A program made the translations under genes and the position numbers. The notes below the pieces were generated by a model. It did not search any database. It was not told the DNA's origin and was given only the letters and a program-made list of their open reading frames with translations. Positions 40,905-49,495 of a stretch of 64,000 bases of DNA are shown piece after piece. The DNA is from Hirschia sp964352025 (GTDB taxonomy: Bacteria > Pseudomonadota > Alphaproteobacteria > Caulobacterales > Hyphomonadaceae). The stretch is taken from positions 1-64,000 of the forward strand of contig CAYGPZ010000016.1 in assembly GCA_964352025.1 (NCBI GenBank). The letters run 5' to 3'. The stretch's first letter is position 1. Each line of letters begins with the position of its first letter.

Positions 40905-43337
40905 ATGTGGCAGAATTTGAAGCTGAAAGTAAAATTACCCATTGTTGTCGTGCTGTTTGCAGTATTTGGCGCATTGGGCGTTGGCGTAGCTGGTTTATAC
41001 TCAGCCAGTAGCAGTATTTTTAAGCTGGAAGGGAAAACGCTAGCTGCGTTAGCAGATACGCGTGCAGGTCAGCTTTCTGATTATCTTCATACTATTGAAG
41101 AAGATATGCGTATCGTGGCCGCAAACCCAAATACCTTTCGCGCTATTGATGCGTTTACAGATGCGTTCAATGAGATTGATGGCGATGTTATCTCCAATCT
41201 TAAGGGTGCTTATATCAAAAAAAATTCGCATCCTCTTGGATCAAAGCATTTGCTAGATCGCGCCGATGGTGATGAGGCCTATCATGACGTTCATGCCACA
41301 TATCATCCTTGGTTTCGAACGCTCCAGCAACAGCGCGGATATTATGATGTCTTTCTATTCTCTCTCTCGGGTGATTTGATTTATTCCGTATTTAAGGAAG
41401 AAGACTACGCGACCAATTTTAAATCGGGCGGCGGAGAATGGGCAAATACTGACCTTGGAAACGCTTTTAGAGCCGCGCTACAAGCTTCACCGGATGAAAT
41501 TAGCTTTTTCGATTTTAAACCGTATGCACCGTCATATGACGCACCAGCATCGTTTATGTCTGTCCCAGTATTTGAAAATGGTACGCGCATAGGTGTGCTC
41601 GTCTATCAGATGCCTGTTGATCGCATTAGCGAAATTATGAAATTTGATGGCGTACATGATGATGCATTCGATGTTGTGTATGTCGGAAGTGACTATCTCG
41701 CTAGAAATGATTCTCCTAGGACCGAGATAAATGATATTCTCCAGACGCGCATTAATAGTGATGCGGCAAAAGCTATTTTTGAAGGCGAGAGCGAAGCATA
41801 TTCCAAATTTTCAGGTTATCGCGGTCAAGAAACTTACCAGTTTGCTGAATCGTTTGAATATAGGGGCAATCGTTGGGCTATTATTGCTATCGAGACGGTC
41901 GCTGATCTAAATGCACCGGTTATGGAATTTGCGCTACTATCGCTTTGTGTCACTTTGGTCTTGGCATTATTAGTTGCAGGAGCTGGTGTTAAAGTCGGAG
42001 TTGCGATTGTTAGGCCGCTAAATAGGGCGGTGAACGTTACAACTCAGCTTGCTGCTGGTGATTTGGATGTCGATACATCGGGCCGTGATCGTAAAGATGA
42101 AATTGGCGATTTGTATACTGCGCTGGATGTATTCAAGGAAAATAATATTGAACGCCAACAGCTTGAAGAACAGGCTCTGGACGATCAGAAACGTGAAAAA
42201 TATCGTCAGGATAAAATGGCAACGCTTCTTGGAGAGTTTAAAGGTATTATTCAGGAATCTATTGGCGTTCTCAATAGCGAAACTCAAGGGATGTCAGCGA
42301 TATCTCGGAATTTGAAACAAGTATCTTCCGTGGCAGCTAAAGATGCAGGACAAGCACAGGAAGCATCCGAAGAGGCTGCATCAAATGTGACGACGGTTTC
42401 AAATGCCGCAAATGAACTTGCAAGTTCTATTCTGGAAATTTCTGCGCAGGCGCAAGGTGCAATCAAAGTCGCAAGAACAGCCACTAAAGTCGCATCGGAA
42501 ACAGATGAAAGTGTATCTGGACTATCCAAAACTGCAGATAAAATCGGCGATGTTGTAAATCTCATTAGTGATATCGCCGAACAAACAAATCTATTGGCTC
42601 TAAATGCAACGATTGAGGCGCAAAGAGCTGGTGAATCCGGTCGAGGTTTTGCCGTTGTTGCAAGCGAAGTTAAGACGCTTGCCAATCAAACTGCGAACGC
42701 GACAGAAGAAATTCGGAAGCAGATTTCAGAAGTACAATCATCCACTGCATCAGCTGTGCAATCTATCCATGAAATCAATTCGTCTATCCAGGAAGTGGAT
42801 TCATTCACGACGTCTATTGCTGCAGCTGTTGAAGAACAGGAAGCGGCCACAAGAGAGATTTCAAATGCAATTGGAGCGGCAGCTCAGGCTTCAGACCAAG
42901 TACGTGGCAATGTTGAAACAGTTAGCTCCACAATCTCCAAGACCGCTGCACAATCTAATGATGTCGCATTCTCATCTGAAAAACTCACGAAAACGTCTAG
43001 CAATCTTGCGCAAGCAGTCGAAGACTTTCTTCGCGGGATTGGGGCTGACCTCGATGAACGCAGGGAAGATACGCGTATTCAGGTACGTCAGGCAGTGACT
43101 GTAAATTCGCGTGGCGACAAAAAGAACACTGTTATTCGTGACATAAGTTCGACAGGAGTTCGCATTGATTTTGTTGAAGGTGTCAAAGAAGGCGATTCAA
43201 TCAAAATTAAAGCGACATCCAAACCCAACCTTATTGGAAGGGTTGTTCGCGTCGCTCCAGATGGAATAGGTGTCCATTTTGATGAAGCAATTTCTTGTCA
43301 GGATTGGCTGAAATTACAAAATGAAATAGCCGCATAA
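40905..43337 (+). CDS. Methyl-accepting chemotaxis protein with C-terminal PilZ domain
   Basis: An 810-residue chemoreceptor. N-terminal membrane segment (VVLFAVFGALGVGVAGLY), a large periplasmic sensor of about 310 residues (YYDVFLFSLSGDLIYSVFKEED looks dCache-like), second membrane segment near 345-367, HAMP, a long coiled-coil signalling domain with the tip NATIEAQRAGESGRGFAVVA, and then a PilZ domain: DERREDTRIQVRQAV (RxxxR-type) and RDISSTGVRIDF (DxSxxG). PilZ binds cyclic di-GMP, so this receptor probably joins chemotactic output to c-di-GMP level. Ligand unknown. It is a single gene, not in a che operon. Confidence 0.9.
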   Translation: MWQNLKLKVKLPIVVVLFAVFGALGVGVAGLYSASSSIFKLEGKTLAALADTRAGQLSDYLHTIEEDMRIVAANPNTFRAIDAFTDAFNEIDGDVISNLKGAYIKKNSHPLGSKHLLDRADGDEAYHDVHATYHPWFRTLQQQRGYYDVFLFSLSGDLIYSVFKEEDYATNFKSGGGEWANTDLGNAFRAALQASPDEISFFDFKPYAPSYDAPASFMSVPVFENGTRIGVLVYQMPVDRISEIMKFDGVHDDAFDVVYVGSDYLARNDSPRTEINDILQTRINSDAAKAIFEGESEAYSKFSGYRGQETYQFAESFEYRGNRWAIIAIETVADLNAPVMEFALLSLCVTLVLALLVAGAGVKVGVAIVRPLNRAVNVTTQLAAGDLDVDTSGRDRKDEIGDLYTALDVFKENNIERQQLEEQALDDQKREKYRQDKMATLLGEFKGIIQESIGVLNSETQGMSAISRNLKQVSSVAAKDAGQAQEASEEAASNVTTVSNAANELASSILEISAQAQGAIKVARTATKVASETDESVSGLSKTADKIGDVVNLISDIAEQTNLLALNATIEAQRAGESGRGFAVVASEVKTLANQTANATEEIRKQISEVQSSTASAVQSIHEINSSIQEVDSFTTSIAAAVEEQEAATREISNAIGAAAQASDQVRGNVETVSSTISKTAAQSNDVAFSSEKLTKTSSNLAQAVEDFLRGIGADLDERREDTRIQVRQAVTVNSRGDKKNTVIRDISSTGVRIDFVEGVKEGDSIKIKATSKPNLIGRVVRVAPDGIGVHFDEAISCQDWLKLQNEIAA

Positions 43338-43354
43338 CTTATCTTATTTAATTG

Positions 43355-43385
43355 TCGACGAGATCAGGAAATTATATCTCGTCGA
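43355..43385. other. 10-bp hairpin between convergent genes
   Basis: TCGACGAGAT / ATCTCGTCGA is a perfect 10-bp stem with an 11-nt loop between the chemoreceptor and DUF1244 stops. A clear T tract is missing, yet the location suits a bidirectional terminator. Confidence 0.55.
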
Positions 43386-43401
43386 TTAGCGGCAGACATC
43401 T

Positions 43402-43698
43402 CTATTTGTGCGTTTTGCCAAATGCAGCTTTTTGTTCTTGCGTCGCTTCTATCTGGTATTTGGCTTTCCATTCTTCAAATGGCATGCCGTAGAAAGATTC
43501 ACGCGCTTGTGCTTTATCCATCTCAATACCTTGGTCATTGGCAGCTTCTTGATACCAACGGCTAAGGCAATTGCGGCAAAAGCCAGCAAGATTCATAAGG
43601 TCTATATTCTGAACGTCTTTGCGATCTTCCATTAAGTGCTTTTGAAGACGACGAAATGCCGCTGCTTCCAGCTCTATTTGAGTTTGTTTATCTATCAT
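43402..43698 (-). CDS. DUF1244-domain protein
   Basis: A 98-residue member of the small DUF1244 family, widespread in proteobacteria and of unknown function. The conserved block is NIDLMNLAGFCRNCLSRWY with a CxxC pair, followed by the helical MPFEEWKAKYQ part. The frame reaches 43731, but ATG 43698 with AAAGG upstream gives the family start. A truncated csaA-like gene lies directly upstream. Confidence 0.85.
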   Translation of the reverse strand: MIDKQTQIELEAAAFRRLQKHLMEDRKDVQNIDLMNLAGFCRNCLSRWYQEAANDQGIEMDKAQARESFYGMPFEEWKAKYQIEATQEQKAAFGKTHK

Positions 43699-43732
43699 AT
43701 CTAATTGCCTTTTATGGTGCGTGCGATGCAAG

Positions 43733-43880
43733 CTATACCAAATGTGCTCCGTTTGGCACGCTTGTTTCTGCTTGTGCTAGGACAATTTCTCCATCTGCAT
43801 CGGGAAATCCTAGTGTCAAAACCTCTGATATGAATTTACCGATTTGACGTGGAGGAAAATTCACGACAGCCATAATTTGC
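43733..43880 (-). pseudogene. Truncated tRNA-binding (CsaA-like) gene, C-terminal fragment
   Basis: On the minus strand a 48-codon frame encodes the C-terminal end of a CsaA-type tRNA-binding domain: QIMAVVNFPPRQIGKFISEV, then LTLGFPDADGEIVLA, and a PNGAHLV end. The full family is about 110 residues, so roughly the first 60 are missing; an in-frame stop lies six codons upstream of QQIMAVV. The break is close to the 3' end of the DUF262 gene (43907), suggesting that its arrival removed the front of this gene. Confidence 0.75.
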
Positions 43881-43906
43881 TGAATTTGGATTGTCAGTTA
43901 CGTGCA

Positions 43907-45559
43907 TTACTCTTCGTACAGTTCCCATTCTTTTCGCAATAAATCCGCGAGCATTTTTCCACGTTCTTTCACGATTTCAGGTGTCCATTCGTTTAAGTCA
44001 CGAATATCTTTACTTAGCGCATAGCTAGGTTCGCCGTGCTTGAAGAAAATCTCTTTTTTATCCTGAAAGTTTTTCCGGTCTGCGTCTTGGTTTTCAGTAT
44101 TGTTTAGTAGCGTAAAGTTCCCAATATTGTCGACCAATTCACGGTGCTGGTTCGACGAGGACCAGAGTTTTGCCCAGCTTGATTTGGCAGCCATATTCCG
44201 GGGCAATACATGCTCGAGTGTCGCATCAGATTCAGGAGAAATCGCTGTGCCATTGTTTACTATTGAATTCAAGCGCAGGCTGAGTGACCGTCTTTGACGA
44301 TAAGTTGCAAACCGTCCTTCAAGACGCTCACTTAAGAGTTTCTTTTCTTCCGACGTCAAAAGGATAGGGGAATCTTCTGCTGTAAGGTCATCTCCAGCAT
44401 CAATGGCTTTGACGATACGCATATATCTGCGCAGTCTGAAATTACTGTCAGGTTTCGTAAATTGTAGTGCATAAGCCAAGCGTTCCATATTCTTAAAGAA
44501 ATGGATTATCGCATCATCTGATAGATCGCCCGAAATCAAGTATTTCAGCACTGGAATGCGCCAACCAGCGTGCTCTACACAACGTAGATGGATCATGTCA
44601 TTCCATGCCTTTGCAGGGAATCCTTGCCCCGGAGACCTTAGGCCAGAGATAAGTTCAAATGCATCGACATATCGCGGAAGCATGTCTTCAAGCAGTACGC
44701 GCGCCGTAAGCTTGGGAACAATATGGTCGCGATACCCTGACAGAACATCTCCACCGGGTTTGTCGTGAATTGTCCAAATATTCTTGAGTAGAGAATCAAA
44801 TCCCGTAGCAGTTAATCTGCGGCTGAATTTATTCCATGCGATGGAGTGGGTTGCTGCTTCGTCAAGAGTATATCCGGCAAGTTCAAATAGCTCGGATTTC
44901 AGAATGTCATTCGCGCTGATTTGTTTTCCGCGTGTGTTGAGGACACGGAACACAGAGTAGCCCATATCTCTGTCATCAACTTTGACTTTTATAACACCGC
45001 ATCTACGAAGAATATATTGAGCGAGTTTAGATCTGTTTGTCGGAGACCATTCTCTCAATGCTTCGCGCATACTTAGCGCATTGCTCAAAATGTGTTGGGG
45101 CGTTGAATTTGATGAATTGTATTGATCGACTTGCGCTGTTGCCCCGCGTTTTTGAATGACTTCACGAAAAATAGGCGTGTCGACATTGTTAAGCGTCAGT
45201 CTCCATTGGGCTGCGCGCATAAGTGTACGCGGTGTTTCGAGCATGTCGTGAAGTTTTGAGATTTCGTCTTTGTTGTTGGAAAGGTCTCTTAAAATCGCGA
45301 AAAGTATGGACAGTGTCGTGAGGCGTTGCTGGCCATCTACGACTTCGACGGGGCTTTTGGGCGTGTTTTGGGCAACAACTATCGCACCTAAAAAATAGGG
45401 ACGGTCGCGTTCCATTGCATCTTGCAAATCATTGATAAGTTCGAGTGCTTCTTTTTCTGTCCAGGAATAGCCACGCTGGTAAGGTGGCATTAGTAGGGTA
45501 TCAGTCTCAGAAAATAGTTCCTTTACGGATATTTCTTGAGCTTTAAAACCTAAAGACAT
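43907..45559 (-). CDS. DUF262/DUF1524 protein, GmrSD-like (candidate type IV restriction enzyme)
   Basis: A 550-residue single-chain fusion. The N-terminal DUF262 (GmrS-like, ParB-fold NTPase) has LLMPPYQRGYSW and VEVVDGQQRLTTLS; a helical middle contains FRVLNTRGKQISANDILKSE; the C-terminal DUF1524 nuclease (HNH-like) has LEHVLPRNMA and NIGNFTLLNNTENQDADRKNF. Fusions of this type, such as GmrSD and BrxU, cut modified phage DNA, so antiphage defence is likely but not proven. The frame opens at 45595; ATG 45559 with GGGG upstream is preferred. Its neighbour is a truncated core gene. Confidence 0.85.
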   Translation of the reverse strand: MSLGFKAQEISVKELFSETDTLLMPPYQRGYSWTEKEALELINDLQDAMERDRPYFLGAIVVAQNTPKSPVEVVDGQQRLTTLSILFAILRDLSNNKDEISKLHDMLETPRTLMRAAQWRLTLNNVDTPIFREVIQKRGATAQVDQYNSSNSTPQHILSNALSMREALREWSPTNRSKLAQYILRRCGVIKVKVDDRDMGYSVFRVLNTRGKQISANDILKSELFELAGYTLDEAATHSIAWNKFSRRLTATGFDSLLKNIWTIHDKPGGDVLSGYRDHIVPKLTARVLLEDMLPRYVDAFELISGLRSPGQGFPAKAWNDMIHLRCVEHAGWRIPVLKYLISGDLSDDAIIHFFKNMERLAYALQFTKPDSNFRLRRYMRIVKAIDAGDDLTAEDSPILLTSEEKKLLSERLEGRFATYRQRRSLSLRLNSIVNNGTAISPESDATLEHVLPRNMAAKSSWAKLWSSSNQHRELVDNIGNFTLLNNTENQDADRKNFQDKKEIFFKHGEPSYALSKDIRDLNEWTPEIVKERGKMLADLLRKEWELYEE

Positions 45560-45596
45560 GGTTCTACCCCGTAGTCTACTCGACACAATCAACACG

Positions 45597-45620
45597 GTCT
45601 GATCTTATTTGAAATCAGAC
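45597..45620. promoter_or_regulatory. Inverted repeat between the DUF262 gene and the FAH gene
   Basis: GTCTGAT / ATCAGAC is a perfect 7-bp inverted repeat with a 10-nt spacer in the 89-bp divergent gap. It could be an operator or a leader hairpin for either gene. Confidence 0.35.
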
Positions 45621-45648
45621 TCAATCATTATAATTTAGAGAGCCCCCA

Positions 45649-46548
45649 ATGAAGCTTGCTCTGTTTTCTTCCCCAGATACATCAACGTCAAATCCCAAAT
45701 TAGGAATTGTGGTTAATGACAAAGTACTAGACATCAGACAAAACGCTCCTTTTTTGCCTTCGTCAATCGTTGATGCGATTAGAAATTGGGAAGATACACG
45801 GACAATTTTAGAGAGTTGTATAAAAGAAGCACCTGAATATCAACTAAGCACGGTAGAGTTGTTTTCTCCAATAATGCAGCCGAATAAAGTTCTCGCGATT
45901 GCAAAAAACTATAGCGCTCATGCAAAAGAAATGGGAAGTGAAGTCAGCGAGGTTCAAAATTGGTTTTGTAAGCAGCCGACATCGATAAACCCTCCTAATG
46001 CTGCGGTCGCTATGCCAGTTGTTTCCGATAAACTGGATTACGAAGCTGAACTTGTTGTCGTCATTGGAAAATATGCGCGACATGTCCCTCCTGAGAGAGC
46101 TCACGAAGTGATTGGTGGCTTCATGTGTGGATGTGATTATTCCGTACGAGATTGGCAAAAAGCCGTCCCAAATTTCACGATGGGAAAAGGGTTTGATACC
46201 CACGCACCCATAGGACCTTTTTTAGTCACGCCAGATGAAATTGAAGATCTGGAAAATTTACGTATCAGATGCTTTGTGAATGATGAAAAACGCCAAGACG
46301 GTCGCGTTGGAGATATGATATTTTCTATCGCTGATCAGATTGCACATTTATCTGCGGCTATGACTTTGGAGCCTGGAGATATTATATTTACGGGTACGCC
46401 AGAAGGCGTTGGGCAAGGTTTTAAACCACCTAAATATCTGAAGTGTGGTGATCAGGTGCGCATTGAAATTGATGAAATAGGATCAATGGCAGCTGAAATT
46501 GTAGCCGAATCCGGTGAATGTGTTATCTCTGCTGATAAATATGCTTAA
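45649..46548 (+). CDS. Fumarylacetoacetate hydrolase family protein
   Basis: A 299-residue FAH-family enzyme. The metal-binding Glu residues are in LDYEAELVVVIGK, the substrate region in GGFMCGCDYSVRDWQ and FTMGKGFDTHAPIGP, and the C-terminal signature in TLEPGDIIFTGTPEGVG. The family includes hydrolases, decarboxylases and isomerases acting on 2-oxo acids, so the reaction cannot be named. A membrane-anchored MBL-fold protein gene follows after 24 bp. Confidence 0.87.
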   Translation: MKLALFSSPDTSTSNPKLGIVVNDKVLDIRQNAPFLPSSIVDAIRNWEDTRTILESCIKEAPEYQLSTVELFSPIMQPNKVLAIAKNYSAHAKEMGSEVSEVQNWFCKQPTSINPPNAAVAMPVVSDKLDYEAELVVVIGKYARHVPPERAHEVIGGFMCGCDYSVRDWQKAVPNFTMGKGFDTHAPIGPFLVTPDEIEDLENLRIRCFVNDEKRQDGRVGDMIFSIADQIAHLSAAMTLEPGDIIFTGTPEGVGQGFKPPKYLKCGDQVRIEIDEIGSMAAEIVAESGECVISADKYA

Positions 46549-46572
46549 CAGCATCGGGCGAAGGATTAGACT

Positions 46573-47613
46573 GTGAGTCAATTTGTGGGTCGATTTGTAA
46601 TAATAAGCGCTTTAATTTCAATCCTGTTATTAGCATTGGGGTGGTTGGTTCTTCAACGTCCTGAAATCCGCTTGTCTAAGTTCGAACAAACTCAGGCGAG
46701 TCGATTTGGGGCAATTCAGCTCGACGCTGCTCCACTTTATGACATTCGAATAACGCCTTGTGCGCGTGATTATTGCCTACTGGTTCAGGCCGGAGGTCGG
46801 GATTTTATCATTGGTGCCGGTGAGGGGGCTGCAAATGGTTTGCTCCACAATGGTCTATTGGCCGACAACCTCGACGGTGTGCTGCTTACCGATCTTGGAT
46901 CCGACCAACTTGAGGGACTTATAGGTCTTCGTGATCGATCATTGGAAGCGGGTCGAAAATCACTCTTGAAAATATACGGACCATCAGGTGTCGAACGTGT
47001 CGTCGAAGGCTTAAACGCTATGCTCGAAACGTCGGATGTCGATAGGTCTGTTCGGTTTGGACAAGGCGTACTGCCATTTGATACCGCACCAGCGGAAGCC
47101 GTGATTGTAGATGAAGACCCTTCAAATCAAATGATTTTCGACTCTGGTGTTTTACAAGTCTATGCGTTTCCAGTTGAAACGACATTGCTTGGCGCAGAGG
47201 TGGTTTATCGCTTCGATTATGAAGGTGAAATCCTTATCGTAGGTGGCTGTGGTGCACGGCTTGTGGACATAAATGCTGCCAAAGAGGGGGCTGATCAGTC
47301 GCCTCTCATTGTACTTCCTGTGGCATCCCGTGATTTACTGGAAGTCATTCGGGAACAAGCTAAAACAGCTGGTCTCGTGCGAGAAAGTCGGTTTTCAACT
47401 GCACCTCTTGATCGTTGCCTGACAGCAAATGGCGTTAGCAATATTCAGAAGCTAGCAGGCGCGAAGCGAGCTGTCCTATCTCCGATGTTTCCATTTGCAG
47501 ATTCTTTAGCGGAAAAACGAATCTGGGAATCAGAAATTGAATTGGCGGGTGAAAACAGTGGTGTGCAGATTGAGGCAGGACAGATTTGGTCCAGTGTCAC
47601 TTTTAAAGACTAG
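46573..47613 (+). CDS. Membrane-anchored MBL-fold protein lacking the metal-binding His motif
   Basis: A 346-residue protein with GTG start and AAGGA upstream. After one N-terminal membrane segment (IISALISILLLALGWLVL) comes an MBL-fold pattern: DYCLLVQAGGRDFIIGAGEG and LDGVLLTDLGSDQLEGLIGL. The last block aligns with HxHxDHxxGL, but the three His positions are D, G and Q, leaving only the Asp. YGPSGVERVVEGLNAML matches the RNase Z/lactonase-type stretch. It is thus probably catalytically dead and structural or sensory. A Cys pair (CARDYC) lies near the start. Confidence 0.68.
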   Translation: MSQFVGRFVIISALISILLLALGWLVLQRPEIRLSKFEQTQASRFGAIQLDAAPLYDIRITPCARDYCLLVQAGGRDFIIGAGEGAANGLLHNGLLADNLDGVLLTDLGSDQLEGLIGLRDRSLEAGRKSLLKIYGPSGVERVVEGLNAMLETSDVDRSVRFGQGVLPFDTAPAEAVIVDEDPSNQMIFDSGVLQVYAFPVETTLLGAEVVYRFDYEGEILIVGGCGARLVDINAAKEGADQSPLIVLPVASRDLLEVIREQAKTAGLVRESRFSTAPLDRCLTANGVSNIQKLAGAKRAVLSPMFPFADSLAEKRIWESEIELAGENSGVQIEAGQIWSSVTFKD

Positions 47614-47674
47614 CTTTATCCACAATAAATCCAACTCTTAGATTAAGCGTATTTTCCAGTCTAGTTGGCGATAA

Positions 47675-47830
47675 ACTGATGCGCATTTTGTAGCTTAAAA
47701 GTGCTGCGAGGTGCGTATCGATCCCCACCGATTCGCACCTCGCGCTCCCCTTTTGCCCCCGCAAAAGCTTACAGGCGATGTCAGTCATCAAGCCCGCAAG
47801 GATCGCTGTTTATGCACCCCTGCAAACAGC
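47675..47830 (+). ncRNA. Candidate structured RNA with three CCCC-loop hairpins
   Basis: The 498-bp gap 47614-48111 has no credible gene. Within it, hairpin 1 (47706-47743) has a 10-bp stem GCGAGGTGCG/CGCACCTCGC, an inner ATCG/CGAT pair and loop ATCCCCAC. Hairpin 2 (47750-47767) is CTTTTGC-CCCC-GCAAAAG. Hairpin 3 (47805-47830) is GCTGTTT, bulge, GCA-CCCC-TGCAAACAGC. An outer pairing (ACTGA/TCAGT and nearby CGC/GCG, TGTA/TACA; 47675-47785) encloses the first two. Orientation is chosen because the loops read CCCC on this strand, as in sRNAs that mask Shine-Dalgarno sequences. Ends, promoter and terminator are undefined. It could be a leader of tipF or a 6S-type RNA. Confidence 0.5.
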
Positions 47831-48111
47831 TGCAATAAGTTAAGCTTAGGACATGAATGAGAGTCTAGCCCTGATGGCACTTAGATGGTATTTCGGTGAG
47901 AGAGTGTTGCGTTCAAAGCACATTCATGTGCTTGCATTGTAATGATATGTAAGTAGGGGCTTTCAATATGTGCCAAAGTCTTGTCTTGAATAGAGATATG
48001 GATTTTGTACTTTGTCGAATTTGTTCCATATGAGTAAAGTTAGCGGATTGTAAACGCGTAGGCTTCATGCTGCGGATTACAACGTAGGAATTAAAGGATC
48101 AGGACGCACTC

Positions 48112-49365
48112 ATGCCGATAATTGCGCATGTCATGCTTGCATTGACCTATATAACCGCCTGTATCGCAGGTGGTGCTGCTCTGCACCGATTTTTAGGTGT
48201 AGATTTGACGATTGCTGGATTGATTGCTGCAGCTGCTGGGCTTGGGTGTCTGCAGTTTCATTCAATCTTATCTGGTAATGGCGTAGGTAAAGAGACTGAT
48301 GACCGTTTTCAGCAATTGCGGGATGATCTGAAGAAAATAGCGAAACGCGTTGATGAAACCGAACGACGCGGTGACGAGCTGCGCGAAGAATTTGAACGTG
48401 AAATCGCGGATCGCCGCGAATCTCTGGTCACTGAGATGCGTGGTCTTGAGACAATGATTTCGCGAATGTCAGACAGCTTTGAAACACGTCTGAGTACGGT
48501 GCGCGCAACCGGTGCGACAACAGCGGTATCAGGCTCATCAGCTCTAGAAGCTGTGCGCGATGCGCTTCGCCAGAACCGCGTAGATTTACACCTGCAGCCA
48601 ATTGTAACGCTGCCTCAGCGCCGTGTCCGTTTTTACGAAGGATTTACACGTCTTCGTAGAGCTGATGGTGAAATTATCATGCCGGGCGAATTTTTGGCTG
48701 AGGCCGAAAGTGCAGGACTGCTCGGCGTAGTCGATAATATGCTTCTCTTTCGCTGTGTTCAGATTGTACGTCGTCTTTCCGAGCGTGATCGTAGAGTTGG
48801 TGTGTTCTGTAATGTTGCTATGTCTTCGTTGGAAGATGAAACTTACTTCCCGCAATTTTTGGACTTCATGCGTGAGAATCAGGACCTTTCAGGTTCTATG
48901 ATCTTTGAGATCGGCGTTCGTAATTTCAATAATCGCTCGAACATTGCGGCGCGTAATATGAGCAAATTGGCTGAACTTGGCTTTCGCTTCTCATTGGACA
49001 AAGGAGATGGTCTCGACTTTGACCTTCCTGAACTTCAGGCGTCTGGTGTGCGGTTTGTGAAAGTGTCTGGAGATCGCATGTTGAGTGAGTTGGTGCCGGG
49101 CGGGCAGCGTCCAATTTCTGGCATTGTGCGGTCAATTGCACCGGAAGATGTATCAGCGGTGTTTATGCGTTATGGCGTGGATTTGATTGTTGAAAAAGTG
49201 GAGGATGAAAAGTCAGTCATTGAGCTCCTCGATTTCGATATTCCGTTTGGGCAAGGTCATGTCTTTGGTGCGCCACGCCCAATTAAGGGGTCTTTGTTGG
49301 AAGAGACAGCTCCTCCGCCAGAATTTATTCGCCGCGTGAACGCGAATAACAATATCTCTGCGTAA
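48112..49365 (+). CDS. tipF: TipF-like degenerate EAL-domain protein
   Basis: A 417-residue protein with two N-terminal membrane segments (residues about 3-23 and 30-50), a coiled coil (DDLKKIAKRVDETERRGDELREE) and a C-terminal EAL domain. The EAL motif is EGFTRL, CNVAMSSLED keeps the Asn, and VEKVED is present, but the DDFGTG loop is replaced by LDKGDGLDFD and the KID by VKVS. Loss of these suggests c-di-GMP binding without hydrolysis, as in Caulobacter TipF, which recruits flagellar assembly factors to the pole. The layout matches TipF; name confidence rests on this and on the neighbouring HAD gene. Confidence 0.72.
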   Translation: MPIIAHVMLALTYITACIAGGAALHRFLGVDLTIAGLIAAAAGLGCLQFHSILSGNGVGKETDDRFQQLRDDLKKIAKRVDETERRGDELREEFEREIADRRESLVTEMRGLETMISRMSDSFETRLSTVRATGATTAVSGSSALEAVRDALRQNRVDLHLQPIVTLPQRRVRFYEGFTRLRRADGEIIMPGEFLAEAESAGLLGVVDNMLLFRCVQIVRRLSERDRRVGVFCNVAMSSLEDETYFPQFLDFMRENQDLSGSMIFEIGVRNFNNRSNIAARNMSKLAELGFRFSLDKGDGLDFDLPELQASGVRFVKVSGDRMLSELVPGGQRPISGIVRSIAPEDVSAVFMRYGVDLIVEKVEDEKSVIELLDFDIPFGQGHVFGAPRPIKGSLLEETAPPPEFIRRVNANNNISA

Positions 49366-49495
49366 TCTAAGATTAAACTGTAGCGCAGCGCGTGTGCCCT
49401 TGCTGAATGGGGAACTAACACCTGATGTGACTTGTAATTATCAAAAGGTGCAGGCAGAACACGCGTCGCACCTTTGGCAGACCTAGAGCTTCGAC

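Noticed and set aside
47675..47830. SRP RNA, tmRNA or RNase P RNA
   Set aside because: The GGAAG tetraloop region of SRP RNA, tmRNA tag frame and RNase P conserved core were looked for and not found. 6S RNA cannot be excluded.
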